Positions 27,411 to 38,716 of a DNA stretch of 41,795 nt are shown here, in pieces. Position 1 is the first letter of the stretch, and each line of letters starts with the position of its first letter. The position numbers were made by a program, and so were the translations under genes. The DNA lies in assembly GCA_016744895.1 (NCBI GenBank), contig JADGDK010000012.1:1-41795 (forward strand), read 5' to 3'. The notes beneath the pieces were generated by a model that worked only from the letters and a program-made list of their open reading frames with translations, was not told the origin of the DNA and searched no databases. The stretch is from Campylobacterales bacterium (GTDB lineage Bacteria; Campylobacterota; Campylobacteria; Campylobacterales; QNZT01).

Positions 27411-28316
27411 ATGATGAAAATTCTCATAATTGTATCATTGATGATACAATTAACGACTGTTTTATGGGCTGATAAAAGTTACCCTCAATATTTAAATATG
27501 AAAAAAGAAGCTTATTCACTTTATGAAAACGATAAAACAAAAGCTGCTTTTACGATGGTAGAAGATTTTATTAGTACTTATCCTCAAAGCTTGAGAGCAC
27601 AAAATTTATTGGCTGTTTTATATTTTTGGAATGGAGATCTTTCTCGTTCCAAAAATATACTACAGAGTATTTTAAGTAAAGAATCATTTCCACAAGCATT
27701 ATCTCTTTTAAAAAGAATTGAGAAAAGTGAATCAACACGTTTAAAATCACCTTTAAAAGTTTCAGCCAAGAGTGTTGTAAAAAAGAGTAAACAAAAAGTT
27801 TCCTCATCGAATTTAATTCATTTGATAAATAAAATCAAAAATAATCCCAATGATGTATATAGCAGAAAAATATTAGCACTTCACTATGATAAAATCGGAA
27901 ACTCTAAACAGGCAACTTATTTTGCAAGAGCAGTTTTAAAAATTGAGCCTGATGATAATGATATGGTCTCTTTATTACAAAGTGAAAACGTGAGTCCCTA
28001 TACTTCTAAAAGAACTGTTCAAAGAGCATTGAGTAAATTAGATGAATTGTATGCAGTTAAATCTTACAATCGTTTTATAAATCTTTATATTTCATTGGAA
28101 AATAACAATGTAGTGATGCCAACTCCGATGCATGTTAATGCTCTTGATTGTGCAATTGAGTTAAAACAATATGAAAAGGCTAAGTCAATTTTACATATAT
28201 ACCGTATGCCAAAAAATAAATATATTGCCCAAATTGAAGAACTTTTAGATGAAAAATTAATGTTGAGTCGTTTTGCACAGGATTGTACTACCGGGACGTG
28301 CGGTTCTGGTAGATAG
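27411..28316 (+). CDS. exported TPR-like repeat protein
   Basis: Signal peptide; repeated helical hairpin pattern (LLAVLYFWNGDLSRSKNILQSIL...LALHYDKIGNSKQATYFARAVLKIEPDD). Confidence 0.6.
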   Translation: MMKILIIVSLMIQLTTVLWADKSYPQYLNMKKEAYSLYENDKTKAAFTMVEDFISTYPQSLRAQNLLAVLYFWNGDLSRSKNILQSILSKESFPQALSLLKRIEKSESTRLKSPLKVSAKSVVKKSKQKVSSSNLIHLINKIKNNPNDVYSRKILALHYDKIGNSKQATYFARAVLKIEPDDNDMVSLLQSENVSPYTSKRTVQRALSKLDELYAVKSYNRFINLYISLENNNVVMPTPMHVNALDCAIELKQYEKAKSILHIYRMPKNKYIAQIEELLDEKLMLSRFAQDCTTGTCGSGR

Positions 28317-29409
28317 TTTTTGGATCAATAGCTTGACTCCAGAGATATCCACGTATCTTTGGTGGTATTTTTAATATACGGCAGGACTCTTTAAAACTTT
28401 TTTCCATCACAACATCTTTAAATGGTGAAATATAAATCTTTTCATCTTCAATGGCAACTGCAATTTTATGTGCTATGACACATGTCTTTTGTCTTATGAT
28501 CTCTTGACGCTCTTTTGCAGAGATGATGATACCAAGCCTTTTGATGATTTTATCTATAGCTCTTAAATTTTCTGTATCATTGTCACTTTTTTCTAAGATA
28601 TAAAGTTCATTAATCTGTTTTAAGATATTTAAAGTAAAAAGCCTCTCTTTATCGATTTGCAGGTAGTCAAAACTTTTTGAAATTCCTTCACCAAACTCTT
28701 CTATAAGTTTATTGGCATAAGTTTCTCTAAATCTATTACGTTTGAATTTTGGATCTTGATTGCTCTCATCTTCAAAATATTTGATACCGTTTTGTTCTAA
28801 ATAGGATAATAACTCTTTTTTAGAGACCTCTATGAGTGGTCTTAAGAGGTTATAATGTTCTCTTTTCTCTATGGCTTCAAAACCCAAAAGCTCAACCGTA
28901 CCAGCACCTTTGGTAAACTGCATCAAAAACCACTCTAATCTGTCATTGAGTTGGTGTGCTGTGATGAGGTTTTCATAAGTATGTTCTTCAATAATCTCTT
29001 CAAAAAATTGATACCTTTTGATTCGTGCATTTTGTTCAAAATTGGCATCTTCTAAAATGACTTGTGTAGTAAAACATGTCTTTTTGTACTGTGTAGCTAA
29101 AGATTTTGCATATGCAATTTCGTGTTTTGCATTCTCTCTTTTAGTATAATCTACAATGGCAATATCAAAATCTATATTTCTCTCTAAAAGAAGAAAAAAA
29201 AGTGCAGTAGAATCTACTCCAGCAGAAAATGCAAGTAGATTTTTTCTAGTTTTTAATATCTCTAAATTGGATAATTTTAAGCACGGTTTATCTGTGCGTG
29301 AGCCGGCTGCTGAAGCAAACTCAGCGTTAGCGTAGTCAGAGGAATTCACTTCTTCTGACGTTATCTTATGGCTTTTTAGTGATTTTTCCAACAAGCTTAT
29401 CTCCAGCAA
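28288..29409 (-). CDS. tilS: tRNA(Ile)-lysidine synthase
   Basis: [50 protein letters not shown]...[21 protein letters not shown]...[10 protein letters not shown]. Confidence 0.92.
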   Translation of the reverse strand: MLEISLLEKSLKSHKITSEEVNSSDYANAEFASAAGSRTDKPCLKLSNLEILKTRKNLLAFSAGVDSTALFFLLLERNIDFDIAIVDYTKRENAKHEIAYAKSLATQYKKTCFTTQVILEDANFEQNARIKRYQFFEEIIEEHTYENLITAHQLNDRLEWFLMQFTKGAGTVELLGFEAIEKREHYNLLRPLIEVSKKELLSYLEQNGIKYFEDESNQDPKFKRNRFRETYANKLIEEFGEGISKSFDYLQIDKERLFTLNILKQINELYILEKSDNDTENLRAIDKIIKRLGIIISAKERQEIIRQKTCVIAHKIAVAIEDEKIYISPFKDVVMEKSFKESCRILKIPPKIRGYLWSQAIDPKTIYQNRTSR

Positions 29410-30694
29410 TTTCCTCTATGAGTGCTATGTAACTTTTTCCAAACTCTATCTCTTCATCTAAAGTATTATCATTGATAAGTATTTCTCCATCAATATCTTC
29501 AGCCCAAATACTCTTTTTAGCTGCGATGAAATATTCATGCTCACTACTTTCACCTTGTGCAACTACTTCGATCTCTTTGCCAATTTCATTTTGGAGTGAT
29601 TCAATAGTTTGTGTTTCAATGATTTCATTTAAAACTGTAATTCTTTTTTCTACTACTTCGAGTGGAATTTTCTCTTCCATAGTTTTTGCTTTGGTGCCTT
29701 CTTCATCTGAGTAAGCAAAAACATTGATACGATCAAATTGAAACTCTTTTAAAAATGAGACTAATTCCTCAAAATCCTCTTCACTTTCACCTGGATGTCC
29801 AGCGATAATGGAGGTGCGTACAAATGAATCAGGTGCATCTCTCATAATTTCTAGTTGATGTTTGATAACCTCTGTTCCTGAACCTCTTTTCATGATACGA
29901 AGTACTCGGTCACTGATATGTTGAATCGGCATATCAAAGTAGTTATGAAAAGTCTTTGAGCTGATAATTTTTTCTAAAACAGCATCGCTTAGTGTTGAAG
30001 GGTAAAGATAGAGAATTCTAGCGCTTTGAACACCATCAATTTTTTCAATAGCGGTGACAAGATCAATCAATCCATCTTTAACCTCAAAATCTCTCAGATA
30101 AGAGCTACTATCTTGTGAAATAAAGCTAAAGTCATAAAAGCCTTGAGAAACAAGTTGTGTCACTTCTTGTACCACAGAATCCAATGCACGAGATTGGAGT
30201 TTTCCTTTAAATTGTGGAATGGCACAAAAACTGCACTGTTGATTACACCCTTCACTGAGTTTGATATAGGCATGGTAATTTGAACCTGTGATGACACGTT
30301 CTTCATTTTTGATTAGGTACGATTTTGGAGAGAAACGGTTCTGTTTAAGATTGATGAGTTCATCAATACGATCATAATCTCCAACTCCTGTAAAAATATC
30401 AACCTCTTTCAAATCCTTTTGAAGTTCTTCTTTGTATCGTTCACTAAGACATCCACTCATTACAAGGAGTGAATCATCTTTTCGCTCATCATGGAGATTT
30501 AAAATAGTCTGTATACTCTCTTCTTTTGCCGCATCGATAAATCCACAGGTGTTTACGATAATAACATCTGCATCATCCCCTTCATTAACAATTTCATACT
30601 CTTGTAGTCTGCCTAACATGACTTCACTATCTATAAGATTCTTGGTACAGCCTAACGAAACTAAATGTAATTTTTTACTCATTTTTATATCCAT
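29366..30694 (-). CDS. rimO: ribosomal protein uS12 methylthiotransferase
   Basis: [42 protein letters not shown] radical SAM motif; [16 protein letters not shown]. Confidence 0.96.
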   Translation of the reverse strand: MDIKMSKKLHLVSLGCTKNLIDSEVMLGRLQEYEIVNEGDDADVIIVNTCGFIDAAKEESIQTILNLHDERKDDSLLVMSGCLSERYKEELQKDLKEVDIFTGVGDYDRIDELINLKQNRFSPKSYLIKNEERVITGSNYHAYIKLSEGCNQQCSFCAIPQFKGKLQSRALDSVVQEVTQLVSQGFYDFSFISQDSSSYLRDFEVKDGLIDLVTAIEKIDGVQSARILYLYPSTLSDAVLEKIISSKTFHNYFDMPIQHISDRVLRIMKRGSGTEVIKHQLEIMRDAPDSFVRTSIIAGHPGESEEDFEELVSFLKEFQFDRINVFAYSDEEGTKAKTMEEKIPLEVVEKRITVLNEIIETQTIESLQNEIGKEIEVVAQGESSEHEYFIAAKKSIWAEDIDGEILINDNTLDEEIEFGKSYIALIEEIAGDKLVGKITKKP

Positions 30695-31506
30695 ATATTG
30701 TCTATCAATCTCGTTGTACCTACAAAGGTGGCAACTAAAATGATGGTATTTTTGATCTCTACTTCTTCGATGTGATTAAATTCTCTATCTACAATTTCTA
30801 CATATTCAATCTTTGTATCTTCTAAAACCTCTTGCATAGCTAATGTAATATCAGAGCATTTAAATTGTTGGGTCATCACCATTTTTGTTGCAAGCTTCAG
30901 TGCTTTTGAGAGTTTAAGTGCTCTAAGCCTTTCTTTCTCACTTAAGTAGACATTTCGACTACTTAATGCCAACCCATCACTCTCTCGAACAATTTCACAT
31001 GGTATGATTTGTACATCTAAAAAGAGATGTTTTACCATGTTTTGAATCATAAAGAGTTGTTGTGCATCTTTTTTCCCAAAATAGGCACGTGTTGGGGATG
31101 TGATGTTTAAAAGTTTTAAAACTACTTGTAACACGCCATCAAAATGACCAGGTCGGTTATAGCCCTCTAAAATGAAACCTTTGATCTTGGGTGCAGTAAT
31201 GGTGAGTTCATCTTTTTCATACATAGCCTGTATGTTTGGTAGAAAAACAGCATCTACTCCTGCAAGTGCACAAATTTTAAGGTCAGCAGCTATTTTATTT
31301 GGGTAAGAGTCTAAATCTTCACCTTCTAAAAACTGGGTTGGATTGACGAAGATTGAAACAATTGTTTTATCATTTTCAGCAACAGATTGTTTGATAAGTG
31401 ATATATGCCCTTCGTGAAGTGCTCCCATGGTTGGTACAAAACCAACACTTTTAGTCATCTCTTTTCTATAGGTTATCAACTCTGCAGGGGTGGAAAATTC
31501 TCTCAT
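30685..31506 (-). CDS. panC: pantothenate synthetase
   Basis: [54 protein letters not shown]. Confidence 0.96.
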   Translation of the reverse strand: MREFSTPAELITYRKEMTKSVGFVPTMGALHEGHISLIKQSVAENDKTIVSIFVNPTQFLEGEDLDSYPNKIAADLKICALAGVDAVFLPNIQAMYEKDELTITAPKIKGFILEGYNRPGHFDGVLQVVLKLLNITSPTRAYFGKKDAQQLFMIQNMVKHLFLDVQIIPCEIVRESDGLALSSRNVYLSEKERLRALKLSKALKLATKMVMTQQFKCSDITLAMQEVLEDTKIEYVEIVDREFNHIEEVEIKNTIILVATFVGTTRLIDNIWI

Positions 31507-31564
31507 GTTAAGTCTCTTTAATGTATTATTGATTTCATTATAGCAAATTATATTAAGGGACTAC

Positions 31565-32659
31565 ATGGATAGTTACGAATATGGCGAACTTTTATCAAAG
31601 CTAAATACGAAGATAGACAATATTAAACAAATTATTGATCCTGATAAGGTAGAGTCAAGACTGGAAGAGATTACCGTAATAGAACAGGGTGCTGATTTTT
31701 GGAGTGATCCCAAAAAAGCGGCGGTAATTCAGCAAGAGAAGAATAGAGCACTTTCAATTATGAAAAAGTATAACAGTGCCAAAGATGCTGTGACTGATGC
31801 TGGAGATCTTTTTGAGATGGCAAAAGATGAGAATGATGATGATACATTTGAGGAGCTTTTTTCTGATGCTCCATCTTTAGAACAGTTGATCTCAGAACTT
31901 GAAGTGAACATGATGTTAAGTGATGAAAATGATGTCAATAATGCCATTGTCTCTATTCATCCAGGGGCAGGTGGAACTGAGAGTCAAGATTGGGCGAGTA
32001 TGCTTTATCGTATGTATCTTCGTTGGGCTGAGAGACAAGGATTTAAAGTTGAGGTTATGGATTATCAAGATGGTGAAGAAGCTGGACTTAAAGATGTGAC
32101 TTTTATTATTAAAGGTGAAAATGCCTATGGTTATATGAAAGCTGAAAATGGAATACATCGATTGGTTCGTATCTCTCCATTTGATTCTAATGCAAAGCGT
32201 CATACTTCATTTAGCTCTGTGATGGTTTCTCCTGAAGTAGATGATGATATTGAGATTGCTTTAGAAGAGAAAGATTATAGAGTTGATACGTATAGAGCAA
32301 GTGGCGCTGGTGGACAACATGTCAATAAAACAGACTCAGCAATACGACTTACTCATATCGAAACTGGAGTTGTTGTACAGTGTCAAAATGATAGAAGTCA
32401 GCATAAAAATAAAGCTGCCGCGATAAAGATGTTAAAGTCAAGACTTTATGAGTTAGAACTAGAAAAGCAAAAAGCTGAAGAAGCGGGAATTGAAAAAAGT
32501 GAAATTGGGTGGGGACATCAGATACGATCATATGTCTTAGCACCATATCAGCAAGTCAAAGATACCAGGTCAAATATAGCCTATTCACAAGTTGATGCGA
32601 TTTTGGATGGGGATATTACAAAGGTGATAGAGGATGTACTGATATCATTTTCGGCGTAA
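31565..32659 (+). CDS. prfB: peptide chain release factor 2 (single frame, no programmed frameshift)
   Basis: [58 protein letters not shown]. Confidence 0.95.
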   Translation: MDSYEYGELLSKLNTKIDNIKQIIDPDKVESRLEEITVIEQGADFWSDPKKAAVIQQEKNRALSIMKKYNSAKDAVTDAGDLFEMAKDENDDDTFEELFSDAPSLEQLISELEVNMMLSDENDVNNAIVSIHPGAGGTESQDWASMLYRMYLRWAERQGFKVEVMDYQDGEEAGLKDVTFIIKGENAYGYMKAENGIHRLVRISPFDSNAKRHTSFSSVMVSPEVDDDIEIALEEKDYRVDTYRASGAGGQHVNKTDSAIRLTHIETGVVVQCQNDRSQHKNKAAAIKMLKSRLYELELEKQKAEEAGIEKSEIGWGHQIRSYVLAPYQQVKDTRSNIAYSQVDAILDGDITKVIEDVLISFSA

Positions 32660-32662
32660 GTG

Positions 32663-32695
32663 GGAAGTGATCGTTTAGATATCACTTCCTTTTGT
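32663..32695 (+). terminator. prfB terminator
   Basis: GGAAGTGAT/ATCACTTCC followed by TTTTG. Confidence 0.75.
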
Positions 32696-32706
32696 CGGTA
32701 GTTTAA

Positions 32707-33393
32707 TTAAAATTCAACTTTATGAGATGTTGTATTGGTTTCACCCTCATTATCTGTTACAGTTAGTGTAATGACTGCGTATGCCGCACTACCACAAGGT
32801 TGTATTGTCACAGTAGAATCATCTAAAACACCTTTATTCTCTTTTATGAGTTCATCTTCTACATTAAATCCTTGAGTTTGCCATTCACATAATTCAATAC
32901 TTTGCCCATTTTCATCTTGATCATAACTATCTACACAACTAAATGTGAATAGGGTGCTATTAGGTCGTGTGATGACTGCAACTGGAGTTGTCGCTTCACT
33001 ATCTGGTGTTTGCACTACAATTGTAGTTTGAGTTGTGTTTGTTAATCCATCGTTATCAGTGACTGTAAGATAGATAATTTTTTCACCGGTTGTATCATAT
33101 GATGTAGTGTAGGTTTCACCATCATTGTTTTGAGTTCCATTTTCCCAATAATATTTTACAATGTTACCATCTTTATCTGAACTTGGCTTACCATCTAAAG
33201 TGATCTCTTCTCCCACTGTATATGTTTTATTAGCAGTTTTTGATATGACGGCTACTGGAGCGATAGAACCTAGTTCTTCTATAGGTGTTGTAGTATTTTC
33301 TCCTGTTTTGGCGATACAACATTCACCATCTGCTGAGCCGCATCCTGTGAGTAATCCAATTAAAATTGCGGAAGTAAACAAACTGTATTTCAT
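32707..33393 (-). CDS. PKD-domain lipoprotein
   Basis: LLTGCGS lipobox; VGEEITLDGKPSSDKDGNIVKYYWENG...KIIYLTVTDNDGLTNT PKD repeat. Confidence 0.8.
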   Translation of the reverse strand: MKYSLFTSAILIGLLTGCGSADGECCIAKTGENTTTPIEELGSIAPVAVISKTANKTYTVGEEITLDGKPSSDKDGNIVKYYWENGTQNNDGETYTTSYDTTGEKIIYLTVTDNDGLTNTTQTTIVVQTPDSEATTPVAVITRPNSTLFTFSCVDSYDQDENGQSIELCEWQTQGFNVEDELIKENKGVLDDSTVTIQPCGSAAYAVITLTVTDNEGETNTTSHKVEF

Positions 33394-33485
33394 ATTTTTA
33401 TCCTTTTATATAATTTCCCATTTATAACATTAAAACTATCAAGATTGTAGGTAGAATGTTATAGCTGAGGTACACTAGTTTAACC

Positions 33486-33506
33486 ATAAGCTAAACTTAA
33501 GCTTAT
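33486..33506. terminator. hairpin downstream of OmpA-like gene
   Basis: ATAAGCT-aaactta-AGCTTAT. Confidence 0.4.
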
Positions 33507-33631
33507 ATGATTATAAATAAAAAGGCTTAAAATAATATTAAATAATATTTAAATTTATAAAATTATTATTTAAAATAAAAAATACTTCATTTTTTTATTT
33601 TAAGGTATATATTATGGATATTATATTTAGT

Positions 33632-34348
33632 TTAAATACATTGATTTACAACAAACTCTTGATTTGGATATAGAAAAACTTCTACTCTTCTATTTAAATC
33701 CATGTTTTGTGAAGAGGTATTAGGTACGATAGGTTTATCAAAAGAGCATCCTTTTTCATAAACAGGATTTCTTACACCACCATTCATAATAAGATTTGCA
33801 ACACTCCTAGCTCTTTTTTGAGAAAGTGTTAAATTGTAGGCATGTGCGCCTCTGTTATCCGTATGCCCGACAACTTGAACGATAGTTTGTGGATAATTTT
33901 GCAAAACACCAATAAGTTTACGAACTTTATAACTAGCAGTTGAGGTTAAAGTCGCAGAATTTATTGGAAACATCATTTGGTCTCTAAATGTAATTTTTAC
34001 AAACCGATCATTTTTTGTAACAATAATATCTTCATCACTTGTTGCTTCAGCATTTGGAGAAGTATTTACTTCTGTTTCTAATGATTTTGCAATTTCAGCA
34101 GCTTGTTTGTCCATGTTATATCCTACAGCACCACCTAAGACTGCACCTGCAGTTGCACCAATAAGTGTGCCTTTTGTATCTTTACCCAAAATATTACCCA
34201 AAATGGCACCTGCGGCGGCACCAATTGCTGCACCTGATTTTGTTTTATCTCCTGCAACACTTTGTTGAGGCATTTGTGCACATCCACTAAATAGTATAGT
34301 TGCTGTTAAAATTGAAATAACTTTTTTTGAAAATATTTTAGTTTTCAT
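33632..34348 (-). CDS. OmpA-family lipoprotein with glycine zipper
   Basis: LFSGCAQ lipobox; GAAIGAAAGAILGNILG glycine zipper; VVGHTDNRGAHAYNLTLSQKRARSVANLI. Confidence 0.9.
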   Translation of the reverse strand: MKTKIFSKKVISILTATILFSGCAQMPQQSVAGDKTKSGAAIGAAAGAILGNILGKDTKGTLIGATAGAVLGGAVGYNMDKQAAEIAKSLETEVNTSPNAEATSDEDIIVTKNDRFVKITFRDQMMFPINSATLTSTASYKVRKLIGVLQNYPQTIVQVVGHTDNRGAHAYNLTLSQKRARSVANLIMNGGVRNPVYEKGCSFDKPIVPNTSSQNMDLNRRVEVFLYPNQEFVVNQCI

Positions 34349-34412
34349 AAATCTTCCTTGTAATTAAATGTACTCCATTATATCTAAGTTTTGTTAATGA
34401 GTAAAAATAGTT

Positions 34413-35033
34413 TTATTTACAATGATTTATGATATTTGTTTTGTTAGGATAAATGTAGATGTTTATTTTTCTATCTATTATTTTGTTGTATTTATCCATA
34501 TTCTCTGGGTTTGCTTTATTGTCTGAACAACCTTTTGCAAAGATTTCATCTCTTATGCCAGCATTAAAAAGTAACTCTGCTAAGCTTATCGCTCTATCAT
34601 CAGAAAGATGTTGATTTTTTTGTTTATTTTTATTGTCATTCGCATGTCCTGTTACTACTATATAAAGTCCTGCCTGTTCTTTAATAATAGGAGTGATACA
34701 AATAAGTTTTTCTTTAGACTTTTTCTTGAGAAGATAAGAACCATTTCTAAAATCACTTATTTCATGAAAATCAATATGAATGTAGTTACGATAATGTTTG
34801 ACATATACTGAGCTATTTTGATCTTTGATAGCTTTAGCTTGACATCGATCCATGACTTTAGTCATAAATAAGTTGAGACTGTAAGTTTCACTTCCCATAG
34901 GTGCTGGGTAGATAAGATAATCTTTTTTAATTTCTTTAGGAAGTTCTATTATCTTTTTTTCTGTTATACATCCTGCATAAAAAAATATAAAAATCAGAGA
35001 TAAAATAGTACGAAATAAGTTTTGATAATTCAT
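34413..35033 (-). CDS. divergent OmpA-like lipoprotein paralogue
   Basis: FYAGCITE lipobox; VTGHANDNKNKQKNQHLSDDRAISLAELLFNAGIRDEIFAKGCSDNKANPENMDKYNKIIDRKINIYIYPN. Confidence 0.75.
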   Translation of the reverse strand: MNYQNLFRTILSLIFIFFYAGCITEKKIIELPKEIKKDYLIYPAPMGSETYSLNLFMTKVMDRCQAKAIKDQNSSVYVKHYRNYIHIDFHEISDFRNGSYLLKKKSKEKLICITPIIKEQAGLYIVVTGHANDNKNKQKNQHLSDDRAISLAELLFNAGIRDEIFAKGCSDNKANPENMDKYNKIIDRKINIYIYPNKTNIINHCK

Positions 35034-35167
35034 AGCTGTGATTATAGCAGTTATTTAATAACAGATATAAAATTTTCTATTTAGAAAATTTAAAGTATTT
35101 TTTAGATAAAATACCCAACTTTTTTAGACCACATTGATCTATACAATTACATAAACAGGAGAAGCCA

Positions 35168-36511
35168 GTGTTTGAAGTATTAACGGACTCGTTTAAGAGT
35201 GCAATTAATAAAGTACGATTTGCAGATGATGAAAAATCACTTAAAAAAGCACTAGATACACTCAAAAAATCACTTCTCAAAGCTGATGTACATCATAAAG
35301 TGGTTAAAGACTTAATTAAAACAATTGAGCTAGAGACAAAACAATCGGGTATTGGTAAAGAGAGTTTCTTAAAATCTATGAAAGAGAATCTGACTAGTAT
35401 CTTAACAACCCCTGGGAATCAAGGATTTGTTTTTGCTTCAAAACCTCCTACAATCGCCTTAATGTGTGGTCTTCAAGGTTCAGGTAAAACAACAACAACT
35501 GTAAAACTTGCACACTATTTAAAAGGTAAAAAGAAAAAAGTTTTAATTGCAGCATGTGATCTTCAAAGACTTGCAGCCGTAGAACAACTTAAGCAACTTT
35601 GTACGACAAATGAGATTGATCTCTTTTTTGATGATGGTGAAAAAAACCCAATTAAAATTGCAAAAGCAGCACACAAAAGAGCTAAAGAAGGACTTTATGA
35701 TGTCCTTTTAGTGGATACAGCAGGTCGTTTGGCGATTGATGAAGAGCTTATGTCTGAGCTTGGTGATATCAAAAAGAGTTTAAATCCTGATGAAGTTTTT
35801 TATGTTGCAGATTCTATGACAGGGCAAGATTCAGTAAGAACAGCTGCAACATTTAATGAACTCATGGCTATTAGCGGTGTTATTTTAACAAAGTATGATG
35901 GTGATTCAAAAGGTGGTGTAGCTTTAGGTATCGCAAAACAGATCTCTATTCCTTTACGTTTTATTGGTATGGGTGAGAAAGTTGGAGATTTAGAACCATT
36001 TTTACCTGAAAGAATTGTAAACCGTTTAATGGGTGAAGGTGATCTTATCTCATTGGCTGAAAAAACATCTGAAATTATTGATGAGAAGCAAGCCAAACGA
36101 TTAACTTCAAAGATTAAAAAGGGTCAGTTTAATTTTAATGACTTTTTAGATCAAATGGAGAGTATGAAAAAACTTGGAAACTTAAAGTCACTTGTGGGTA
36201 TGATTCCAGGCATGTCAGGGATGGCTGGAAAACTTCAAGATATGGATTTAGAGAATAACTCAGATATCAGTAGAATAAAAGCAATGATAAGTTCTATGAC
36301 AAAAAAAGAGCGAGAGATGCCTGATCTATTGAATAATGCTCGAAAAAAGAGAATCGCTGATGGTTCAGGATTATCACAAATGGAAGTGAATCGTTTTCTA
36401 AAGCAATTTAAAAATGCAGCAAAAATGGCAAAAAAGTTTTCAGGTAAAAATGGTATGAAAGATTTGCAAAATCTAATGGCACAACAAGATAGGATGCAGA
36501 TACCAAGGTAG
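35168..36511 (+). CDS. ffh: signal recognition particle protein Ffh
   Basis: LMCGLQGSGKTTTTVKLAHYL, VLLVDTAGRLAIDEELM, TKYDGDSKGGVAL, C-terminal Met-rich M domain. Confidence 0.97.
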   Translation: MFEVLTDSFKSAINKVRFADDEKSLKKALDTLKKSLLKADVHHKVVKDLIKTIELETKQSGIGKESFLKSMKENLTSILTTPGNQGFVFASKPPTIALMCGLQGSGKTTTTVKLAHYLKGKKKKVLIAACDLQRLAAVEQLKQLCTTNEIDLFFDDGEKNPIKIAKAAHKRAKEGLYDVLLVDTAGRLAIDEELMSELGDIKKSLNPDEVFYVADSMTGQDSVRTAATFNELMAISGVILTKYDGDSKGGVALGIAKQISIPLRFIGMGEKVGDLEPFLPERIVNRLMGEGDLISLAEKTSEIIDEKQAKRLTSKIKKGQFNFNDFLDQMESMKKLGNLKSLVGMIPGMSGMAGKLQDMDLENNSDISRIKAMISSMTKKEREMPDLLNNARKKRIADGSGLSQMEVNRFLKQFKNAAKMAKKFSGKNGMKDLQNLMAQQDRMQIPR

Positions 36512-36514
36512 AAA

Positions 36515-36557
36515 TACGGTTTAGGATTTATGATTATGTCATAAGTCCTAAGCCGTA
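36515..36557 (+). terminator. long intergenic hairpin between ffh and rpsP (terminator/attenuator or regulatory element)
   Basis: TACGGTTTAGGATTTATGA-ttatg-TCATAAGTCCTAAGCCGTA: 19-bp stem with two G-U wobbles, 5-nt loop. Confidence 0.6.
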
Positions 36558-36590
36558 ATGAAAAAAATAATTAATAACGTAGGAGAACAG

Positions 36591-36821
36591 ATGGCAACAG
36601 TAGTAAGATTAACGAGAATGGGTAGAAAGAAAAAACCTTTTTATAGAATCGTAGTTACAGATAGTAGAAAAAGAAGAGATAGTGGTTGGATTGAGTCAAT
36701 TGGTTATTATAATCCAATGACAGAACCTGAAGTTATCAAATTTGATGAAGAACGTTTAGCATATTGGACAAGTGTTGGTGCTAAAATGAGTGATCGTGTA
36801 AAGAGAATTACAGGTAAGTAA
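36591..36821 (+). CDS. rpsP: 30S ribosomal protein S16
   Basis: [45 protein letters not shown] at 36591 preceded by AGGAG; listed ORF start (36558) is an upstream extension. Confidence 0.97.
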   Translation: MATVVRLTRMGRKKKPFYRIVVTDSRKRRDSGWIESIGYYNPMTEPEVIKFDEERLAYWTSVGAKMSDRVKRITGK

Positions 36822-37069
36822 TGGCTGATAAGTTTATACTTGAATTTGCTAAATTAATTGCAGATAAGCCAGACTTTGTAAGTGTCCAAAGAGAAGACAT
36901 TGATGAAGGTTTTTCTGAAATTACTGTCAGAGCAGATAAAAGTGATACAGGTAAGCTCATAGGTAAAGATGGAAAGATGATAAACTCTCTAAAGTCGATT
37001 ATCTCTGGTTGTAAAGCCAAAGAGGGTAGAGCTTACCGTGTGACTATCAAATCTAATGATGAACAGTGA
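36821..37069 (+). CDS. khpA: KH-domain RNA-binding protein
   Basis: TVRADKSDTGKLIGKDGKMINSLKSIISG KH motif; between rpsP and rimM. Confidence 0.9.
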   Translation: MADKFILEFAKLIADKPDFVSVQREDIDEGFSEITVRADKSDTGKLIGKDGKMINSLKSIISGCKAKEGRAYRVTIKSNDEQ

Positions 37070-37589
37070 TAAACTGCAAATTGCAACAATTGGTAAAGTT
37101 GTAGGCCTTTGGGGCGAACTCAAGCTCCACCTACAATCTGACTTTGAAGAACAATTTCAAAGTGGTAGTCAGTTTGTACTTACAAACGGGAACAGTGTTG
37201 AAATAGAATCATACAATCCATCGAAATCACTTGTTAAATTTTTAGGATTTAATGTCCGTGAAGATGCCCAGAAACTTACAAATCAAAAACTTTTTACAAC
37301 TATTGAAGCTACAAGAGAACAATGCTCATTAGAAGAAGGACAATTCTATTGGTTTGATGTTGTTGGGTCATCTATTTATGATGAAGGTAGATTCTTAGGA
37401 ATTGTTGACGAAATTGAGCGGATTGGCACGGTGGACTATTTAATTATAAAAACTGCTGAGGACTTAGTAGAAAAAGAGTATCCAACAAAGTTTTATATCC
37501 CTTATATTGATCAGTACATTAAACTGTTTGACAGTGAAAATAAGAAGATTGAAACAGAAGGTGGCTTACTGCTTCTAGAGGCATCTTGA
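37056..37589 (+). CDS. rimM: 16S rRNA processing protein RimM
   Basis: [35 protein letters not shown]-barrel; gene order. Confidence 0.93.
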   Translation: MMNSDKLQIATIGKVVGLWGELKLHLQSDFEEQFQSGSQFVLTNGNSVEIESYNPSKSLVKFLGFNVREDAQKLTNQKLFTTIEATREQCSLEEGQFYWFDVVGSSIYDEGRFLGIVDEIERIGTVDYLIIKTAEDLVEKEYPTKFYIPYIDQYIKLFDSENKKIETEGGLLLLEAS

Positions 37590-38281
37590 TGAAGTTTACA
37601 TTTGTTACGCTTTTTGAAAATCTTGTGAAACACTATTTTGAAGATTCAATTTTAAGTCGTGCAATTAAAGATGAGATTTTTAATATTGACTTTGTAAATC
37701 CAAGAGACTTTGCTATGGATAAGCATAAGAAAGTAGATGACTATCAAGCTGGTGGTGGAGCAGGGCTACTTTTAAAGCCTGAACCACTTTCATTAGCATT
37801 AGAGTCGATCAAAAATGAGAATCCTGAAGCTTATTTTATATTTGCAACGCCTGCTGGAAAATCTTTTAAGCAAATTGATGCTAAAAGACTTTCTCAAAAA
37901 GAGCATGTGGTATTTGTAAATGGTCGTTATGAGGGAATTGATGAACGTATCATTGAAAAATATGCAGATGAGCTCTTTTCGATAGGGGATTATATACTTA
38001 CAGGTGGAGAATTACCAAGTATGTGTATGTGTGATGCTGTCAGTAGGAATATTCCAAAAGTACTTGGAAATGCCGAATCTTTGGACGTTGAGAGCTATGA
38101 AAATAATCTCCTAGAAGCTCCAGCATTTACAAAACCAAATACTTTTCAAGGTAGTGAAATTATTAAAGAGTACTTAAAGGGTAATCATGGTAATATCCTC
38201 ACTTTAAAAAGCAGGCTATCTGTCTGTAAAACAAACTATTTTAGACCAGATTTGTTTAAAAAGATAAAAAATACAAGGTAA
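37586..38281 (+). CDS. trmD: tRNA (guanine-N1)-methyltransferase
   Basis: [44 protein letters not shown]. Confidence 0.97.
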   Translation: MMKFTFVTLFENLVKHYFEDSILSRAIKDEIFNIDFVNPRDFAMDKHKKVDDYQAGGGAGLLLKPEPLSLALESIKNENPEAYFIFATPAGKSFKQIDAKRLSQKEHVVFVNGRYEGIDERIIEKYADELFSIGDYILTGGELPSMCMCDAVSRNIPKVLGNAESLDVESYENNLLEAPAFTKPNTFQGSEIIKEYLKGNHGNILTLKSRLSVCKTNYFRPDLFKKIKNTR

Positions 38282-38287
38282 CATAGA

Positions 38288-38650
38288 ATGAGAAATAAAT
38301 ATATTGACGCTTTCGAAGCAAAACAAGCTGACGGTAAAAACATTCCTGACTTTAGAGCAGGTGATACTTTAAGAGTAGCTGTTACAATTAAAGAAGGTGA
38401 CAAAACAAGAGTTCAGAATTTTGAAGGTGTTTGTATCGCAAGACGTGGTGAAGGCACTGGCGAAACATTTATGATTAGAAAAATGGGTGCTAATAATGTT
38501 GGTGTAGAGAGAATTTTTCCAATTTTAAGTGATAGTATCGAAAGTATTACAGTTCTAAGACGTGGACGTGTAAGAAGAGCTAAACTTTTCTATCTAAGAG
38601 AGAGAAAAGGTAAATCTGCAAGAATTAAAGAGCTTAAAAAATCAAAATAA
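38288..38650 (+). CDS. rplS: 50S ribosomal protein L19
   Basis: [47 protein letters not shown]. Confidence 0.97.
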   Translation: MRNKYIDAFEAKQADGKNIPDFRAGDTLRVAVTIKEGDKTRVQNFEGVCIARRGEGTGETFMIRKMGANNVGVERIFPILSDSIESITVLRRGRVRRAKLFYLRERKGKSARIKELKKSK

Positions 38651-38654
38651 ATAA

Positions 38655-38673
38655 GAATGAGCTTAGCTCATTC
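38655..38673 (+). terminator. hairpin downstream of rplS
   Basis: GAATGAGC-TTA-GCTCATTC perfect arms. Confidence 0.6.
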
Positions 38674-38690
38674 TGTTGTGAACCTTCTAG

Positions 38691-38713
38691 CTTTTTAGGA
38701 TTTTCCTAAAAAG
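38691..38713. terminator. bidirectional terminator between rplS and ileS units
   Basis: CTTTTTAGGA-TTT-TCCTAAAAAG perfect 10-bp arms. Confidence 0.75.
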
Positions 38714-38716
38714 TTA

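Noticed and set aside
31565-32659. prfB without the +1 programmed frameshift
   Set aside because: The gene is one continuous frame; several bacterial lineages lack the frameshift, so not noteworthy alone.
33520-33610. AT-rich stretch resembling an origin/DUE
   Set aside because: Only A/T homopolymer-like DNA; no DnaA-box cluster or dnaA/dnaN context recognised.
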